A DNA stretch of 64,000 bases from Antitrichia curtipendula (Eukaryota > Streptophyta > Bryopsida > Hypnales > Leucodontaceae). This document shows positions 19,708 to 31,807 of the stretch, piece after piece. The notes below the pieces were generated by a model. That model was not told the DNA's origin. It did no database searches and worked only from the letters and a program-made list of their open reading frames with translations. The position numbers were made by a program, and so were the translations under genes. The stretch is taken from positions 1,488,001 to 1,552,000 of the forward strand of contig OX579641.1 in the NCBI GenBank assembly GCA_951230915.1, read 5' to 3'. The first letter of the stretch is position 1. Each line of letters begins with the position of its first letter.

Positions 19708-21857
19708 TTACAGGGAAGCACGTATGTGTTGGATGTTGATACGGACCGCAGGGAAGGGTCCGTTATCAAGAAATCTGCAGATGTTTGTGAGCAAGCGTTC
19801 ACGCTTGAACCCATTATTGACCATTGTCAAGATAATTTGTTGTATCTCTTCCAAAGCAGCATCTTCGGAGTTGGAGATGTATAGTATTGGAAGGACTTGT
19901 GATATTGCTATGTTGTACGCCTGGTGGATAGGTCTATTGGACCGAAATTTGATGTACTGTGTGTATTGAAAAGGCAGATTTCTTCTCTTATCATATTTGC
20001 AAAATAAGTACTGTAGAGGCTCAGTTTCATGAATGAAAAATTCTACGTTCATGAAGTGGGCACGGATGCCACGCTCAGGATTGGAGGTCGAAAAACCAGC
20101 TGTTTCTTCCTTAATAGTAAGGATGTTAAGTGGGTAGATCCAGAACACGTTGGAGTCTATTCTGGGCTGTCCAGGATCGAGAAAATCTCTCGGGTTTCCC
20201 ACGTTCATGAGACACAAGTCGTCAATGTATCTGAAAGCAGTTTGGAACTGTTTCATGATTTCATAGCGTCCTAGTTTGGCTAGACGTAGGATAAATCTGA
20301 TTTCGTATGAAAGGAGATACATGCTACACCAGACTGGTGAGCACGAAAAACCCATGGGGATCCCTTTGCTTTGTCGCCAAACACGGTCACCGAGTGTGAG
20401 GAAGCAATTTTTCATAAGCCAAGAGTGAAGTTGCAATAGTCGTTGCTCGTTCAAAGAAATCCAGTTGGCTTGGGAAGGACGAGATGTAGCCCACTTAGCC
20501 GCGGCAGGTACACCGTCCATGCCAATTCGTACCCACATTGTTGTGGTAGCTCGAGGGTGAGCCTGGCTGATGTGCCTGAATGCGGTTCTGGTGATATATG
20601 CAATTGCTTCATGGAGATTGTCAGCACCCTGGAGTGGGATAGATTCGTAACAGCAAGCGATATCAGCGACGAAGATGTCATGAATTTTTTCTGGGAGGTT
20701 CAACGTAGTGTCCATGACGGAGTCAATGCCCCAGAACAAACTTGTATTGGTTCGTAAAAAATTCCAAAAACCATCCTCTGTGACAGTTGCCCATTGTTTG
20801 ATCGTCTCAAGCATCGCATTGGACGTGAGCGTGAGCAATGTTGCAATGTTCGAAAAAACTGTACGAAAAGCATTGGTAAGCCATCGATATTTTGACTTGT
20901 GTTGTTTGTAAGTGGACATCAGGTAAGGGAGAGATTGGAAGATCGGAGGACACTCAGGTAGAATTATTAACAACTCAGTGTTTGTGGAGTCCAAAATGGC
21001 TGTGGGAAGAGTCCAAACCCCGTTAGATTTGCATGGATCAAAATCCTCACCATTCAGGCGTTCCAGGGCTTGAAGTCGGATATGTTTTATGCATAAGAAG
21101 CATGCATTGTTAGTGGCTTTGTCTAAACCTGAACAGTACAAGTGCTGTAGCAGCCACTGCAGTTCGTTTTGAACTGTCTGGGAATCAAGAATCATCGGAC
21201 AGGAATGCCGAAGTCCATATTTGTTAGTTTTCATTGCATGCTTGAGTCTCTCAAGGCATATAGTTCGTAAGTGTGCATGAGCGGCTTCAATAGGAAACCC
21301 GAGCGAGTCTAATCTCAGAATCGAGACTAGTTGCTCGAAGGCATCCAAAATCGTTGCTAGAGCATGCGATATATTTGTGGGGCGTAGTGGGATGTGGTTC
21401 AATCCCTGTGCGATGGCACTCCGCAGACCTGAGTGTTGTATAATCGAAAGATCCATGGTTCTAACATGCAAGGCTGATTTAACGTGTGCAGACGTTTCAT
21501 TGAGCGTCAAAGGGTCTAGGAACCTCCTAAATCGTACAGCAGTGGTGCATGCACATTGATTTGATTCGTCAAGAAGGTGGACAAAGGAGAACTGTTTGAA
21601 AACTGCCGATGGTTTGTATAACACCGTGGCTAAGTTCTCAACATAAGACCATGCAAAAGTGATGTCCTCAAGTATGGGACTCAAATGATCAAACTGGAAG
21701 AAGCACAAGAGGTCTTGAAGGACTTTTCTCAGATTAATCCATTCCAGTGCACGGTTACAGTACTTAAGTTTAATAAAACCGGCTGTCTTACGAGAAGAAG
21801 GACTACGCTTAACTTTAAAACGTCCGTAATTGTCAGTGCATAGAGCACGAGCATCAT
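19708..21857 (-). CDS. Reverse transcriptase of element A2
   Basis: The exon is open from the acceptor TTTTCACAG (AG at 21858-21859), about 715 aa. The frame happens to stay open through the upstream intron almost to ORF1, giving a longer apparent ORF of 776 codons. The conserved protein, however, begins at the acceptor (Asp-Asp-Ala-Arg-Ala-Leu), where the B and C proteins also begin. Motif A ADIACCYESIP, motif B GIPMGFSCSP, motif C FRYIDD and the basic thumb are intact. In family A the residue before GIPMG is Lys rather than Met. The 190-nt gap to ORF1 includes an alternative-intron candidate. Confidence 0.87.
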
Positions 21858-22047
21858 CTGTGAAAACATAAAAAAGGAAAATTTTAATGTCATAAGCTGA
21901 ACTGTAGAAAGGCTTCAGTTTTAAGAGCCGGGCTGAGATATTAGCCTGTCGAGCTACATGCTCTACAGTTGGTTGGAACCAACGAAAATAATAATAACAG
22001 CCGAAGTAGCGGATTGAAAAAACTTGAAATGAGATCATCTATAAGTT

Positions 22048-23676
22048 CTAAACATTATTCCAATTGAGTATGCGACCCTGGATCACTGGTCTGGGTTTGG
22101 GTCGCGAATCTGCAGAGGTGTTAGTTGCCGGGGAGTGCTCGATGCGTAGGAATTCAGAGCGGTTGGCAGACACGGGAGATTGATCATTGCGTCGATTGTT
22201 GCCACCAATGAACTGAAAGCCTCCAGGAGACTTGTAGTTCCGATTGTAGTTGCCACGGCCTCCATTGGGTTTGCTTGAACCTCGTCCACCATTCCTGCTT
22301 GTGTAAGCAGGAGGAGTGCGTAGTTGGGCCGGTGGTGGTTCAGAGGCAGCGACATTCATGTTAAACTTCCGTCGCTTCTGTGGAGGGGTGGGCGCTACAT
22401 CGATCGAGAAAGAAGCTGGTTTGAACAACCTTTCCACTTTGCGGGCACCCGGTGCGTCATAATGCTTCGCCAAAAGTTTGGCCGCGGGATCAGTTGCGAA
22501 TTCAACTGCAGCCGTTTCCATCAATTTGCGGACAGCCGCGAAGGTGATCTGCAGTTTTACGGCACCCTTTGCTGCTCCTTTCATCCAGGTTAGAAAGGCT
22601 CCATATTTGGAAGGTAGGGAAGGATAGGTGCTATCAGGGAAAAATTTGCTAAGGTTGTTGATCATGAACCATACACTGTGATCAAACCAAAGCATGTTTC
22701 CTCTACATCCAGTTTTTGCATTCTGGCTGCACTTACATCTAATGTAAGGTCTTTGGCAATTCCACAGTTGAGAAGTAAACTTGGCATTCCTAGGAGTGCA
22801 AGTTAATACATCTAATTTTGTGTGGATGTTGATAGAGGTGGTTGTACATTTGTGATGGTCATATAGTGCTATGGGAAAAGCATTGACCATCTCAGTGGGT
22901 TTTTCAAGAAGCCCAGTGCAACTCAGTGATTTTTCCTCACAAAACTTGACCTCCTGCTCAGATAAATCAGCCCACAGTTTCCACATGTGGACAGTGATGG
23001 GAGCAAGTAAGTTGATGTTTGATAAACACCAGGTCCTATGCGACTTGGCAGACAACTGATCTTCAACAGCACGAGGGGGAAGGAAGGGTATTGAAGGTCC
23101 TTTACCAGAAGCATCCAAGGTGGATAATTCCTTTTCCGATTGTGTAGTCTGTATAGACTCTGATAGATCCTCAATTGCAGCCTTATGTGCAGGTGCGATA
23201 TTGAGTTTCGACAGCAGGGGATGAAGTCCGCCCGAAGCTACGGGATCCGGCTGCGAGAGATCAATCGGAGGGGCTACGTCTCCCCATTCTTCATGCGGGT
23301 TAGCTGCACGTAAAGCTGCCTCCACGCGCCGCGTATTCCCTGCTGCTTCGATAAACTCGAGTTCGTCCCGTTCAAGGAGCGGAACCAACACCTGATGGGC
23401 CTCCCGCAATCTCTCGAGTCCTTTGGCTTTATCAGATATCGTGGCTATCATGATCGCTGTCCAGTGAGAGAGATCGAGCGTTGTGAGCAACATGGGGGCG
23501 TGCTCACCCTCTTCGTCGCGGTCTGACAAAGCAGTGTTATCGCTGGCTTGAATGAAGTCGTGGACTTCCTGCTCCGCTATCGTGCTCAGGACTGACTGGA
23601 CCGCCGGTGAAGGCGCAGGGAGAGGCTCGTCATAGCCAACGGCAGTGAGCTCCTTTGCCCAACCAGATTGAGAATC
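22048..23676 (-). CDS. ORF1 protein of element A2
   Basis: The exon is open from acceptor GTAG|GAT to TAG, about 542 aa, beginning Asp-Ser-Gln-Ser-Gly-Trp-Ala-Lys. The Cys/His core, basic PPQKRRKFNMN and glycine/arginine/asparagine-rich tail are as in C1. Its C-terminus is longer in Ser/Asn (NTSADSRPKPR) and ends in QGRILNWNNV. It is identical or nearly so to the A3 and A4 proteins. Confidence 0.82.
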   Translation of the reverse strand, partial: DSQSGWAKELTAVGYDEPLPAPSPAVQSVLSTIAEQEVHDFIQASDNTALSDRDEEGEHAPMLLTTLDLSHWTAIMIATISDKAKGLERLREAHQVLVPLLERDELEFIEAAGNTRRVEAALRAANPHEEWGDVAPPIDLSQPDPVASGGLHPLLSKLNIAPAHKAAIEDLSESIQTTQSEKELSTLDASGKGPSIPFLPPRAVEDQLSAKSHRTWCLSNINLLAPITVHMWKLWADLSEQEVKFCEEKSLSCTGLLEKPTEMVNAFPIALYDHHKCTTTSINIHTKLDVLTCTPRNAKFTSQLWNCQRPYIRCKCSQNAKTGCRGNMLWFDHSVWFMINNLSKFFPDSTYPSLPSKYGAFLTWMKGAAKGAVKLQITFAAVRKLMETAAVEFATDPAAKLLAKHYDAPGARKVERLFKPASFSIDVAPTPPQKRRKFNMNVAASEPPPAQLRTPPAYTSRNGGRGSSKPNGGRGNYNRNYKSPGGFQFIGGNNRRNDQSPVSANRSEFLRIEHSPATNTSADSRPKPRPVIQGRILNWNNV

Positions 23677-23775
23677 CTACGTTCATTCCACAGTGTTTTG
23701 TAAATTAGGAAGTTTACAGGGCAAGTCAAAGTAGCACAAAGACTAAGTAGTTTAAAGATGCAGACAGGAGCTCAC
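23677..23775 (-). other. Leader intron of A2 (99 nt) with hairpin donor
   Basis: Donor GGAGTG|GTGAGC and acceptor GAACGTAG|GAT. The donor sits in the loop of a perfect 7-bp stem (23764-23770 with 23778-23784). The short exon before it crosses the repeat boundary, and in this frame it is open up to a TTTCAG acceptor inside the repeat edge. Confidence 0.55.
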
Positions 23776-23801
23776 CACTCCTGTATGGTTGATAAAACAA
23801 A

Positions 23802-25030
23802 GAAGGTACAAGACTGAAACACCCCAGAACTGGGCTCCATCTTTTCACAACTTGTCTTAAGGCTAAATATATGCCATAGCCATACAATAGACTATTTTAA
23901 ATCAAATCTTAACTCACATCAGGCTGTACAAAATGGTGTAAAAATATTTTCCTACAACAATAGTTCTTCCTATGTAGGAAAGAAGAGTCAAATCACAATA
24001 AAATCACTTCTTTCTAAGTAGAAAGAAGAGTCACAAATCATAGTAAAATTATCCATAATAGTAAGCACAAAAAATGTAGGAAAGAGTTGTCCATGTGCTT
24101 GAAAAACTTGTCTCAAGAAATCCACAAATTTGGGAAATCAGGATCCGAAGGCTCAGCCTCACCTGTACCCGTCCCAAACACAAAACAAGCCAATGTTACG
24201 TGAGTGAGGATGCATCAGGTGTTTAAAGCTGAAAGCCAATTGCTATCTATGTCACAGATCCTAAAATAACAAATATTGGTGAGAAAACATGGGTCAAAAG
24301 ATCACATCAGTGAGTAAAACAAGTGCAGTGAGTGAAAACCAACACAAAACACTAAAACTCCACACGACCTTTGCCATTCCTGTAGACACACAACTTGTTG
24401 GAAGATCAAGAGCCACTCCAAACTCCACAAAGTCTCACAGAAGGTAAACCGTCACTCCACAAACTCCTTACAAAGCCAAACAAAGAGAATGGTGTGTGGT
24501 GACACACAACAAGTAAGTTGTTTACAAACTTGGAGGGAAAACCAGAGGGATGCATGAACAAGGTCATTTGGGAAATCAATGCCCACTTCTGGTAGTGAAA
24601 TAGACTAATAAATGCCAACCCATAGTGGGTGGGTGGGTGGTTTTTTCCACTTATTAGACTTATTTTAAATAACTCCATGGAGGTCCATTGTCAGTGACAA
24701 ATGGCCTGGGAGATATTATATGTAAGACATGACCTATTAGTAAGCTCAAAGTATTAAGGGGACTTGTAAGCTCCTTAAAAATAATTTAAGCAAATAAATA
24801 AATAATAACAAATTAAATTAAATTAATTTTATTTATTTAAATTTGTTGGAGGCCTTTTAGGAAAATTAAATAAATCTTATAAGGAGTATGTGCATTGGAG
24901 GAATTTGACCAATTGTGAATTGGAATGTAACCAATTTGGTTTAAATTAACCAATAACAATTTGAAGGCAAAATTCTATGTGGCTTTCAAACAAACATTAA
25001 TAAATGTAAATTGTTTTAAAGCCAAAGAAG
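23802..25030 (-). repeat. A-type LTR-like repeat, copy 3 (shared by A2 and A3)
   Basis: A single repeat separates two complete A internal regions: it is the 5' repeat of A2 and the 3' repeat of A3. All diagnostic variants seen are those of the A2/A4 sub-type, not of A1/A3. It is therefore the likely site, or edge, of the crossover that generated the 27-kb duplication. Confidence 0.85.
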
Positions 25031-25053
25031 AAGAAGAAGAAGAAGAAGAAGAA
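25027..25053. repeat. (GAA)9 microsatellite at the 3' end of A3
   Basis: Nine GAA units followed by GACCCTCC, as in A2. Confidence 0.95.
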
Positions 25054-25187
25054 GACCCTCCACCACCCCTGGTGATGCTACCACTATAGAAGTGAGGCAC
25101 TGGTATGCCACACTCCTATAGAGGTGCATACCAGGCTCAAACTTCAAGGTAATTCTTTCAACTTCTATGGATCTTGGGAGAATAGAC

Positions 25188-27337
25188 TTACAGGGAAGCA
25201 CGTATGTGTTGGATGTTGATACGGACCGCAGGGAAGGGTCCGTTATCAAGAAATCTGCAGATGTTTGTGAGCAAGCGTTCACGCTTGAACCCATTATTGA
25301 CCATTGTCAAGATAATTTGTTGTATCTCTTCCAAAGCAGCATCTTCGGAGTTGGAGATGTATAGTATTGGAAGGACTTGTGATATTGCTATGTTGTACGC
25401 CTAATGGATAGGTCTATTGGACCGAAATTTGATGTACTGTGTGTATTGAAAAGGCAGATTTCTTCTCTTATCATATTTGCAAAATAAGTACTGTAGAGGC
25501 TCAGTTTCATGAATGAAAAATTCTACGTTCATGAAGTGGGCACGGATGCCACGCTCAGGATTGGAGGTCGAAAAACCAGCTGTTTCTTCCTTAATAGTAA
25601 GGATGTTAAGTGGGTAGATCCAGAACACGTTGGAGTCTATTCTGGGCTGTCCAGGATCGAGAAAATCTCTCGGGTTTCCCACGTTCATGAGACACAAGTC
25701 GTCAATGTATCTGAAAGCAGTTTGGAACTGTTTCATGATTTCATAGCGTCCTAGTTTGGCTAGACGTAGGATAAATCTGATTTCGTATGAAAGGAGATAC
25801 ATGCTACACCAGACTGGTGAGCACGAAAAACCCATGGGGATCCCTTTGCTTTGTCGCCAAACACGGTCACCGAGTGTGAGGAAGCAATTTTTCATAAGCC
25901 AAGAGTGAAGTTGCAATAGTCGTTGCTCGTTCAAAGAAATCCAGTTGGCTTGGGAAGGACGAGATGTAGCCCACTTAGCCGCGGCAGGTACACCGTCCAT
26001 GCCAATTCGTACCCACATTGTTGTGGTAGCTCGAGGGTGAGCCTGGCTGATGTGCCTGAATGCGGTTCTGGTGATATATGCAATTGCTTCATGGAGATTG
26101 TCAGCACCCTGGAGTGGGATAGATTCGTAACAGCAAGCGATATCAGCGACGAAGATGTCATGAATTTTTTCTGGGAGGTTCAACGTAGTGTCCATGACGG
26201 AGTCAATGCCCCAGAACAAACTTGTATTGGTTCGTAAAAAATTCCAAAAACCATCCTCTGTGACAGTTGCCCATTGTTTGATCGTCTCAAGCATCGCATT
26301 GGACGTGAGCGTGAGCAATGTTGCAATGTTCGAAAAAACTGTACGAAAAGCATTGGTAAGCCATCGATATTTTGACTTGTGTTGTTTGTAAGTGGACATC
26401 AGGTAAGGGAGAGATTGGAAGATCGGAGGACACTCAGGTAGAATTATTAACAACTCAGTGTTTGTGGAGTCCAAAATGGCTGTGGGAAGAGTCCAAACCC
26501 CGTTAGATTTGCATGGATCAAAATCCTCACCATTCAGGCGTTCCAGGGCTTGAAGTCGGATATGTTTTATGCATAAGAAGCATGCATTGTTAGTGGCTTT
26601 GTCTAAACCTGAACAGTACAAGTGCTGTAGCAGCCACTGCAGTTCGTTTTGAACTGTCTGGGAATCAAGAATCATCGGACAGGAATGCCGAAGTCCATAT
26701 TTGTTAGTTTTCATTGCATGCTTGAGTCTCTCAAGGCATATAGTTCGTAAGTGTGCATGAGCGGCTTCAATAGGAAACCCGAGCGAGTCTAATCTCAGAA
26801 TCGAGATTAGTTGCTCGAAGGCATCCAAAATCGTTGCTAGAGCATGCGATATATTTGTGGGGCGTAGTGGGATGTGGTTCAATCCCTGTGCGATGGCACT
26901 CCGCAGACCTGAGTGTTGTATAATCGAAAGATCCATGGTTCTAACATGCAAGGCTGATTTAACGTGTGCAGACGTTTCATTGAGCGTCAAAGGGTCTAGG
27001 AACCTCCTAAATCGTACAGCAGTGGTGCATGCACATTGATTTGATTCGTCAAGAAGGTGGACAAAGGAGAACTGTTTGAAAACTGCCGATGGTTTGTATA
27101 ACACCGTGGCTAAGTTCTCAACATAAGACCATGCAAAAGTGATGTCCTCAAGTATGGGACTCAAATGATCAAACTGGAAGAAGCACAAGAGGTCTTGAAG
27201 GACTTTTCTCAAATTAATCCATTCCAGTGCATGGTTACAGTACTTAAGTTTAATAAAACCGGCTGTCTTACGAGAAGAAGGACTACACTTAACTTTAAAA
27301 CGTCCGTAATTGTCAGTGCATAGAGCACGAGCATCAT
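25188..27337 (-). pseudogene. Reverse transcriptase of A3 with premature stop
   Basis: The exon is the same as in A2, but plus-strand GG to AA at 25403-25404 turns a sense CACCAG into CATTAG and creates a stop after Arg-Pro-Ile-His. About 71 thumb-side residues are lost. All catalytic motifs remain upstream of the stop. Additional C-to-T type changes replace Arg in CNRALEW by His and Arg before SPSSRK by Cys. The truncated product is unlikely to work because the lost part is the conserved thumb. Confidence 0.8.
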
Positions 27338-27527
27338 CTGTGAAAACATAAAAAAGGAAAATTTTAATGTCATAAGCTGAACTGTAGAAAGGCTTCAGTT
27401 TTAAGAGCCGGGCTGAGATATTAGCCTGTCGAGCTACATGCTCTACAGTTGGTTGGAACCAACGAAAATAATAATAACAGCCGAAGTAGCGGATTGAAAA
27501 AACTTGAAATGAGATCATCTATAAGTT

Positions 27528-29156
27528 CTAAACATTATTCCAATTGAGTATGCGACCCTGGATCACTGGTCTGGGTTTGGGTCGCGAATCTGCAGAGGTG
27601 TTAGTTGCCGGGGAGTGCTCGATGCGTAGGAATTCAGAGCGGTTGGCAGACACGGGAGATTGATCATTGCGTCGATTGTTGCCACCAATGAACTGAAAGC
27701 CTCCAGGAGACTTGTAGTTCCGATTGTAGTTGCCACGGCCTCCATTGGGTTTGCTTGAACCTCGTCCACCATTCCTGCTTGTGTAAGCAGGAGGAGTGCG
27801 TAGTTGGGCCGGTGGTGGTTCAGAGGCAGCGACATTCATGTTAAACTTCCGTCGCTTCTGTGGAGGGGTGGGCGCTACATCGATCGAGAAAGAAGCTGGT
27901 TTGAACAACCTTTCCACTTTGCGGGCACCCGGTGCGTCATAATGCTTCGCCAAAAGTTTGGCCGCGGGATCAGTTGCGAATTCAACTGCAGCCGTTTCCA
28001 TCAATTTGCGGACAGCCGCGAAGGTGATCTGCAGTTTTACGGCACCCTTTGCTGCTCCTTTCATCCAGGTTAGAAAGGCTCCATATTTGGAAGGTAGGGA
28101 AGGATAGGTGCTATCAGGGAAAAATTTGCTAAGGTTGTTGATCATGAACCATACACTGTGATCAAACCAAAGCATGTTTCCTCTACATCCAGTTTTTGCA
28201 TTCTGGCTGCACTTACATCTAATGTAAGGTCTTTGGCAATTCCACAGTTGAGAAGTAAACTTGGCATTCCTAGGAGTGCAAGTTAATACATCTAATTTTG
28301 TGTGGATGTTGATAGAGGTGGTTGTACATTTGTGATGGTCATATAGTGCTATGGGAAAAGCATTGACCATCTCAGTGGGTTTTTCAAGAAGCCCAGTGCA
28401 ACTCAGTGATTTTTCCTCACAAAACTTGACCTCCTGCTCAGATAAATCAGCCCACAGTTTCCACATGTGGACAGTGATGGGAGCAAGTAAGTTGATGTTT
28501 GATAAACACCAGGTCCTATGCGACTTGGCAGACAACTGATCTTCAACAGCACGAGGGGGAAGGAAGGGTATTGAAGGTCCTTTACCAGAAGCATCCAAGG
28601 TGGATAATTCCTTTTCCGATTGTGTAGTCTGTATAGACTCTGATAGATCCTCAATTGCAGCCTTATGTGCAGGTGCGATATTGAGTTTCGACAGCAGGGG
28701 ATGAAGTCCGCCCGAAGCTACGGGATCCGGCTGCGAGAGATCAATCGGAGGGGCTACGTCTCCCCATTCTTCATGCGGGTTAGCTGCACGTAAAGCTGCC
28801 TCCACGCGCCGCGTATTCCCTGCTGCTTCGATAAACTCGAGTTCGTCCCGTTCAAGGAGCGGAACCAACACCTGATGGGCCTCCCGCAATCTCTCGAGTC
28901 CTTTGGCTTTATCAGATATCGTGGCTATCATGATCGCTGTCCAGTGAGAGAGATCGAGCGTTGTGAGCAACATGGGGGCGTGCTCACCCTCTTCGTCGCG
29001 GTCTGACAAAGCAGTGTTATCGCTGGCTTGAATGAAGTCGTGGACTTCCTGCTCCGCTATCGTGCTCAGGACTGACTGGACCGCCGGTGAAGGCGCAGGG
29101 AGAGGCTCGTCATAGCCAACGGCAGTGAGCTCCTTTGCCCAACCAGATTGAGAATC
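27528..29156 (-). CDS. ORF1 protein of element A3
   Basis: The open exon encodes the same protein as A2 as far as I can compare. It retains the Arg codon in FLRIEHS that A1 has lost. It is intact although its RT partner is broken, so any activity of A3 would need RT supplied in trans. Confidence 0.8.
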   Translation of the reverse strand, partial: DSQSGWAKELTAVGYDEPLPAPSPAVQSVLSTIAEQEVHDFIQASDNTALSDRDEEGEHAPMLLTTLDLSHWTAIMIATISDKAKGLERLREAHQVLVPLLERDELEFIEAAGNTRRVEAALRAANPHEEWGDVAPPIDLSQPDPVASGGLHPLLSKLNIAPAHKAAIEDLSESIQTTQSEKELSTLDASGKGPSIPFLPPRAVEDQLSAKSHRTWCLSNINLLAPITVHMWKLWADLSEQEVKFCEEKSLSCTGLLEKPTEMVNAFPIALYDHHKCTTTSINIHTKLDVLTCTPRNAKFTSQLWNCQRPYIRCKCSQNAKTGCRGNMLWFDHSVWFMINNLSKFFPDSTYPSLPSKYGAFLTWMKGAAKGAVKLQITFAAVRKLMETAAVEFATDPAAKLLAKHYDAPGARKVERLFKPASFSIDVAPTPPQKRRKFNMNVAASEPPPAQLRTPPAYTSRNGGRGSSKPNGGRGNYNRNYKSPGGFQFIGGNNRRNDQSPVSANRSEFLRIEHSPATNTSADSRPKPRPVIQGRILNWNNV

Positions 29157-29281
29157 CTACGTTCATTCCACAGTGTTTTGTAAATTAGGAAGTTTACAGG
29201 GCAAGTCAAAGTAGCACAAAGACTAAGTAGTTTAAAGATGCAGACAGGAGCTCACCACTCCTGTATGGTTGATAAAACAAA

Positions 29282-30511
29282 GAAGGTACAAGACTGAAAC
29301 ACCCCAGAACTGGGCTCCATCTTTTCACAACTTGTCTTAAGGCTAAATATATGCCATAGCCATACAATAGACTATTTTAAATCAAATCTTAACTCACATC
29401 AGGCTGTACAAAATGGTGTAAAAATATTTTCCTACAACAATAGTTCTTCCTATGTAGGAAAGAAGAGTCAAATCACAATAAAATCACTTCTTTCTAAGTA
29501 GAAAGAAGAGTCACAAATCATAGTAAAATTATCCATAATAGTAAGCACAAAAAATGTAGGAAAGAATTGTCCATGTGCTTGAAAAACTTGTCTCAAGAAA
29601 TCCACAAATTTGGGAAATCAGGATCCAAAGGCTCAGCCTCACCTGTACCCATCCCAAACACAAAACAAGCCAATGTTACGTGAGTGAGGATGCATCAGGT
29701 GTTTAAAGCTGAAAGCCAATTGCTATCTATGTCACAGATCCTAAAATAACAAATATTGGTGAGAAAACATGGGTCAAAAGATCACATCAGTGAGTAAAAC
29801 AAGTGCAGTGAGTGAAAACCAACACAAAACACTAAAACTCCACACGACCTTTGCCATTCCTGTAGACACACAACTTGTTGGAAGATCAAGAGCCACTCCA
29901 AACTCCACAAAGTCTCACAGAAGGTAAACCGTCACTCCACAAACTCCTTACAAAGCCAAACAAAGAGAATGGTGTGTGGTGACACACAACAAGTAAGTTG
30001 TTTACAAACTTGGAGGGAAAACCAGAGGGATGCATGAACAAGGTCATTTGGGAAATCAGTGCCCACTTCTGGTAGTGAAATAGACTAATAAATGCCAACC
30101 CATAGTGGGTGGGTGGGTGGTTTTTTCCACTTATTAGACTTATTTTAAATAACTCCATGGAGGTCCATTGTTAGTGACAAATGGCCTAGGAGATATTATA
30201 TGTAAGACATGACCTATTAGTAAGCTCAAAGTATTAAGGGGACTTGTAAGCTCCTTAAAAAATAATTTAAGCAAATAGGTAAATAATAACAAATTAAATT
30301 AAATTAATTTTATTTATTTAAATTTGTTAGAGGCCTTTTAGGAAAATTAAATAAATCTTATAAGGAGTATGTGCATTGGAGGAATTTGACCAATTGTGAA
30401 TTGGAATGTAACCAATTTGGTTTAAATTAACCAATAACAATTTGAAGGCAAAATTCTATGTGGCTTTCAAACAAACATTAATAAATGTAAATTGTTTTAA
30501 AGCCAAAGAAG
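29282..30511 (-). repeat. A-type LTR-like repeat, copy 4 (5' repeat of A3)
   Basis: It is of the A1 sub-type (ACCCATCCC, TTAGTGAC, AATAGGTAAAT). It abuts the B repeat with one shared GAAG (30508-30511), exactly as at 3343-3346, so the A-B junction itself was duplicated. Confidence 0.85.
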
Positions 30512-31807
30512 ACTAAGACAGGACATCCCTTAACAGGGCTCCATCTTTTCAAAACCTTACTTTGCAGCCATCAAAGAATCAAAACATATCTCTACTAAAT
30601 TATAGAGATGTACAAAGCAGTCTCAGGCACTCTTGGAAGTGACATAATATTGCACTATTGTATTTGAAATAGTCATTTCTATGATCTCAAGTATAATCCA
30701 GTGTGGTAACTAATCCTTGTAACAAAGCACAATAAAATGGTAAGATTATCCAAGTGCTTAGAATAAAACTTTTGCTCCATATACTCCCAAAGTGGAATTT
30801 TAGATCTGAAGGCTGCGCCTCACCTGTGCCCGTCCCAAACACAAAACAAATCAATGTTAAGTCAGTGAGGATGCACGAGGTGTCTTCAGCAACAGCCAAT
30901 TGCTATCTATGTCACAGATCTGCAAAAACCAAAAAAGAGCCAGATGTTTCAAATCAAAGAGCAGAAAGTATAAGCAGTATCCTAAACACAATCCAAAATT
31001 TCAAATTAGTGAGCAGAGAAGGTGAATAGTCTCTCAAACATAATCCAAAGACCTTTGCCATTCTTGTAAAATGTTAGCACTAGAAGATGAAGAGTCGTCC
31101 ACACAAGCTCTCAAGAAAATGCCCAATTTTCAACCGTCACAGTGAGAAAGGAACAAACTATGGCACGGAAGCCACTATATGTCCACCGGTTTGCACTTGG
31201 GAGAGAGAAAACATGGGAGTGGTTAATATGTTCACAGATTCAAAAAATGGGAGGGAACACACAAAGTAGTGGTCATAAAGGAGTCGTATGACACTTTCCC
31301 ACCAATCAATAATTATTCCACAAGTAGTGGTTACTGTAGCCTAATGAAAACTCACCCTTAGTGGGTGGGTGGGTGGAATTTCCCACTATGGAGGCAATTG
31401 TACAATTGAATCCTAAAATTTATCAAATTAGTCACCTCAAGTTGAGATTAGCCCATGTATGTAACAAACCTATAGTTGTTTTAACCTTTGTAATTGTTTC
31501 TAACACATATAAAGTATCTCTATGCCATAGAAATGTGTAAGAATACAAAGGATATATGTATCTGTGGATCTATACCATGCGGGACTCATAAACTTATTGA
31601 TGCTAATGATTTAAAATATATATATACATATAAATTAAAAAGCTATATTGATAAATCTAGGGTTTTATTATGGTAAAGACTTAGCCCATTTTCAAATGGA
31701 ACTATACCATACCCTTATGATTTAGAAATGGTCAAAGGAATTACTTTACATGTTTAGAAATTGCCCCAAAATTGTATGAACTAACATAAATAGTTCCTAG
31801 GCTGAAG
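30508..31807 (-). repeat. B-type LTR-like repeat, copy 3 (3' repeat of B2)
   Basis: It matches copies 1 and 2 by eye over all islands and small shadow frames. It is GAAG-bounded on both sides. Confidence 0.85.

Larger units (their letters stand above)
18322..25030 (-). mobile_element. Retroelement A2, complete with both repeats
   Basis: Its 5' repeat (23802-25030) is shared with A3, which lies head-to-tail upstream. ORF1 and RT are both open, and the 3' repeat is 18322-19550. A2 is nearly identical to A4 about 27,174 bp away, including the (GAA)9 tract length. Confidence 0.85.
23802..30511 (-). mobile_element. Retroelement A3, complete in extent, RT disrupted
   Basis: It sits head-to-tail with A2, sharing one repeat, and its 5' repeat is 29282-30511. 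ORF1 is open, but the RT has a premature stop. It shares substitutions with A1 rather than A2 and A4, so A1 and A3 descend from one insertion and A2 and A4 from another. Confidence 0.85.
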
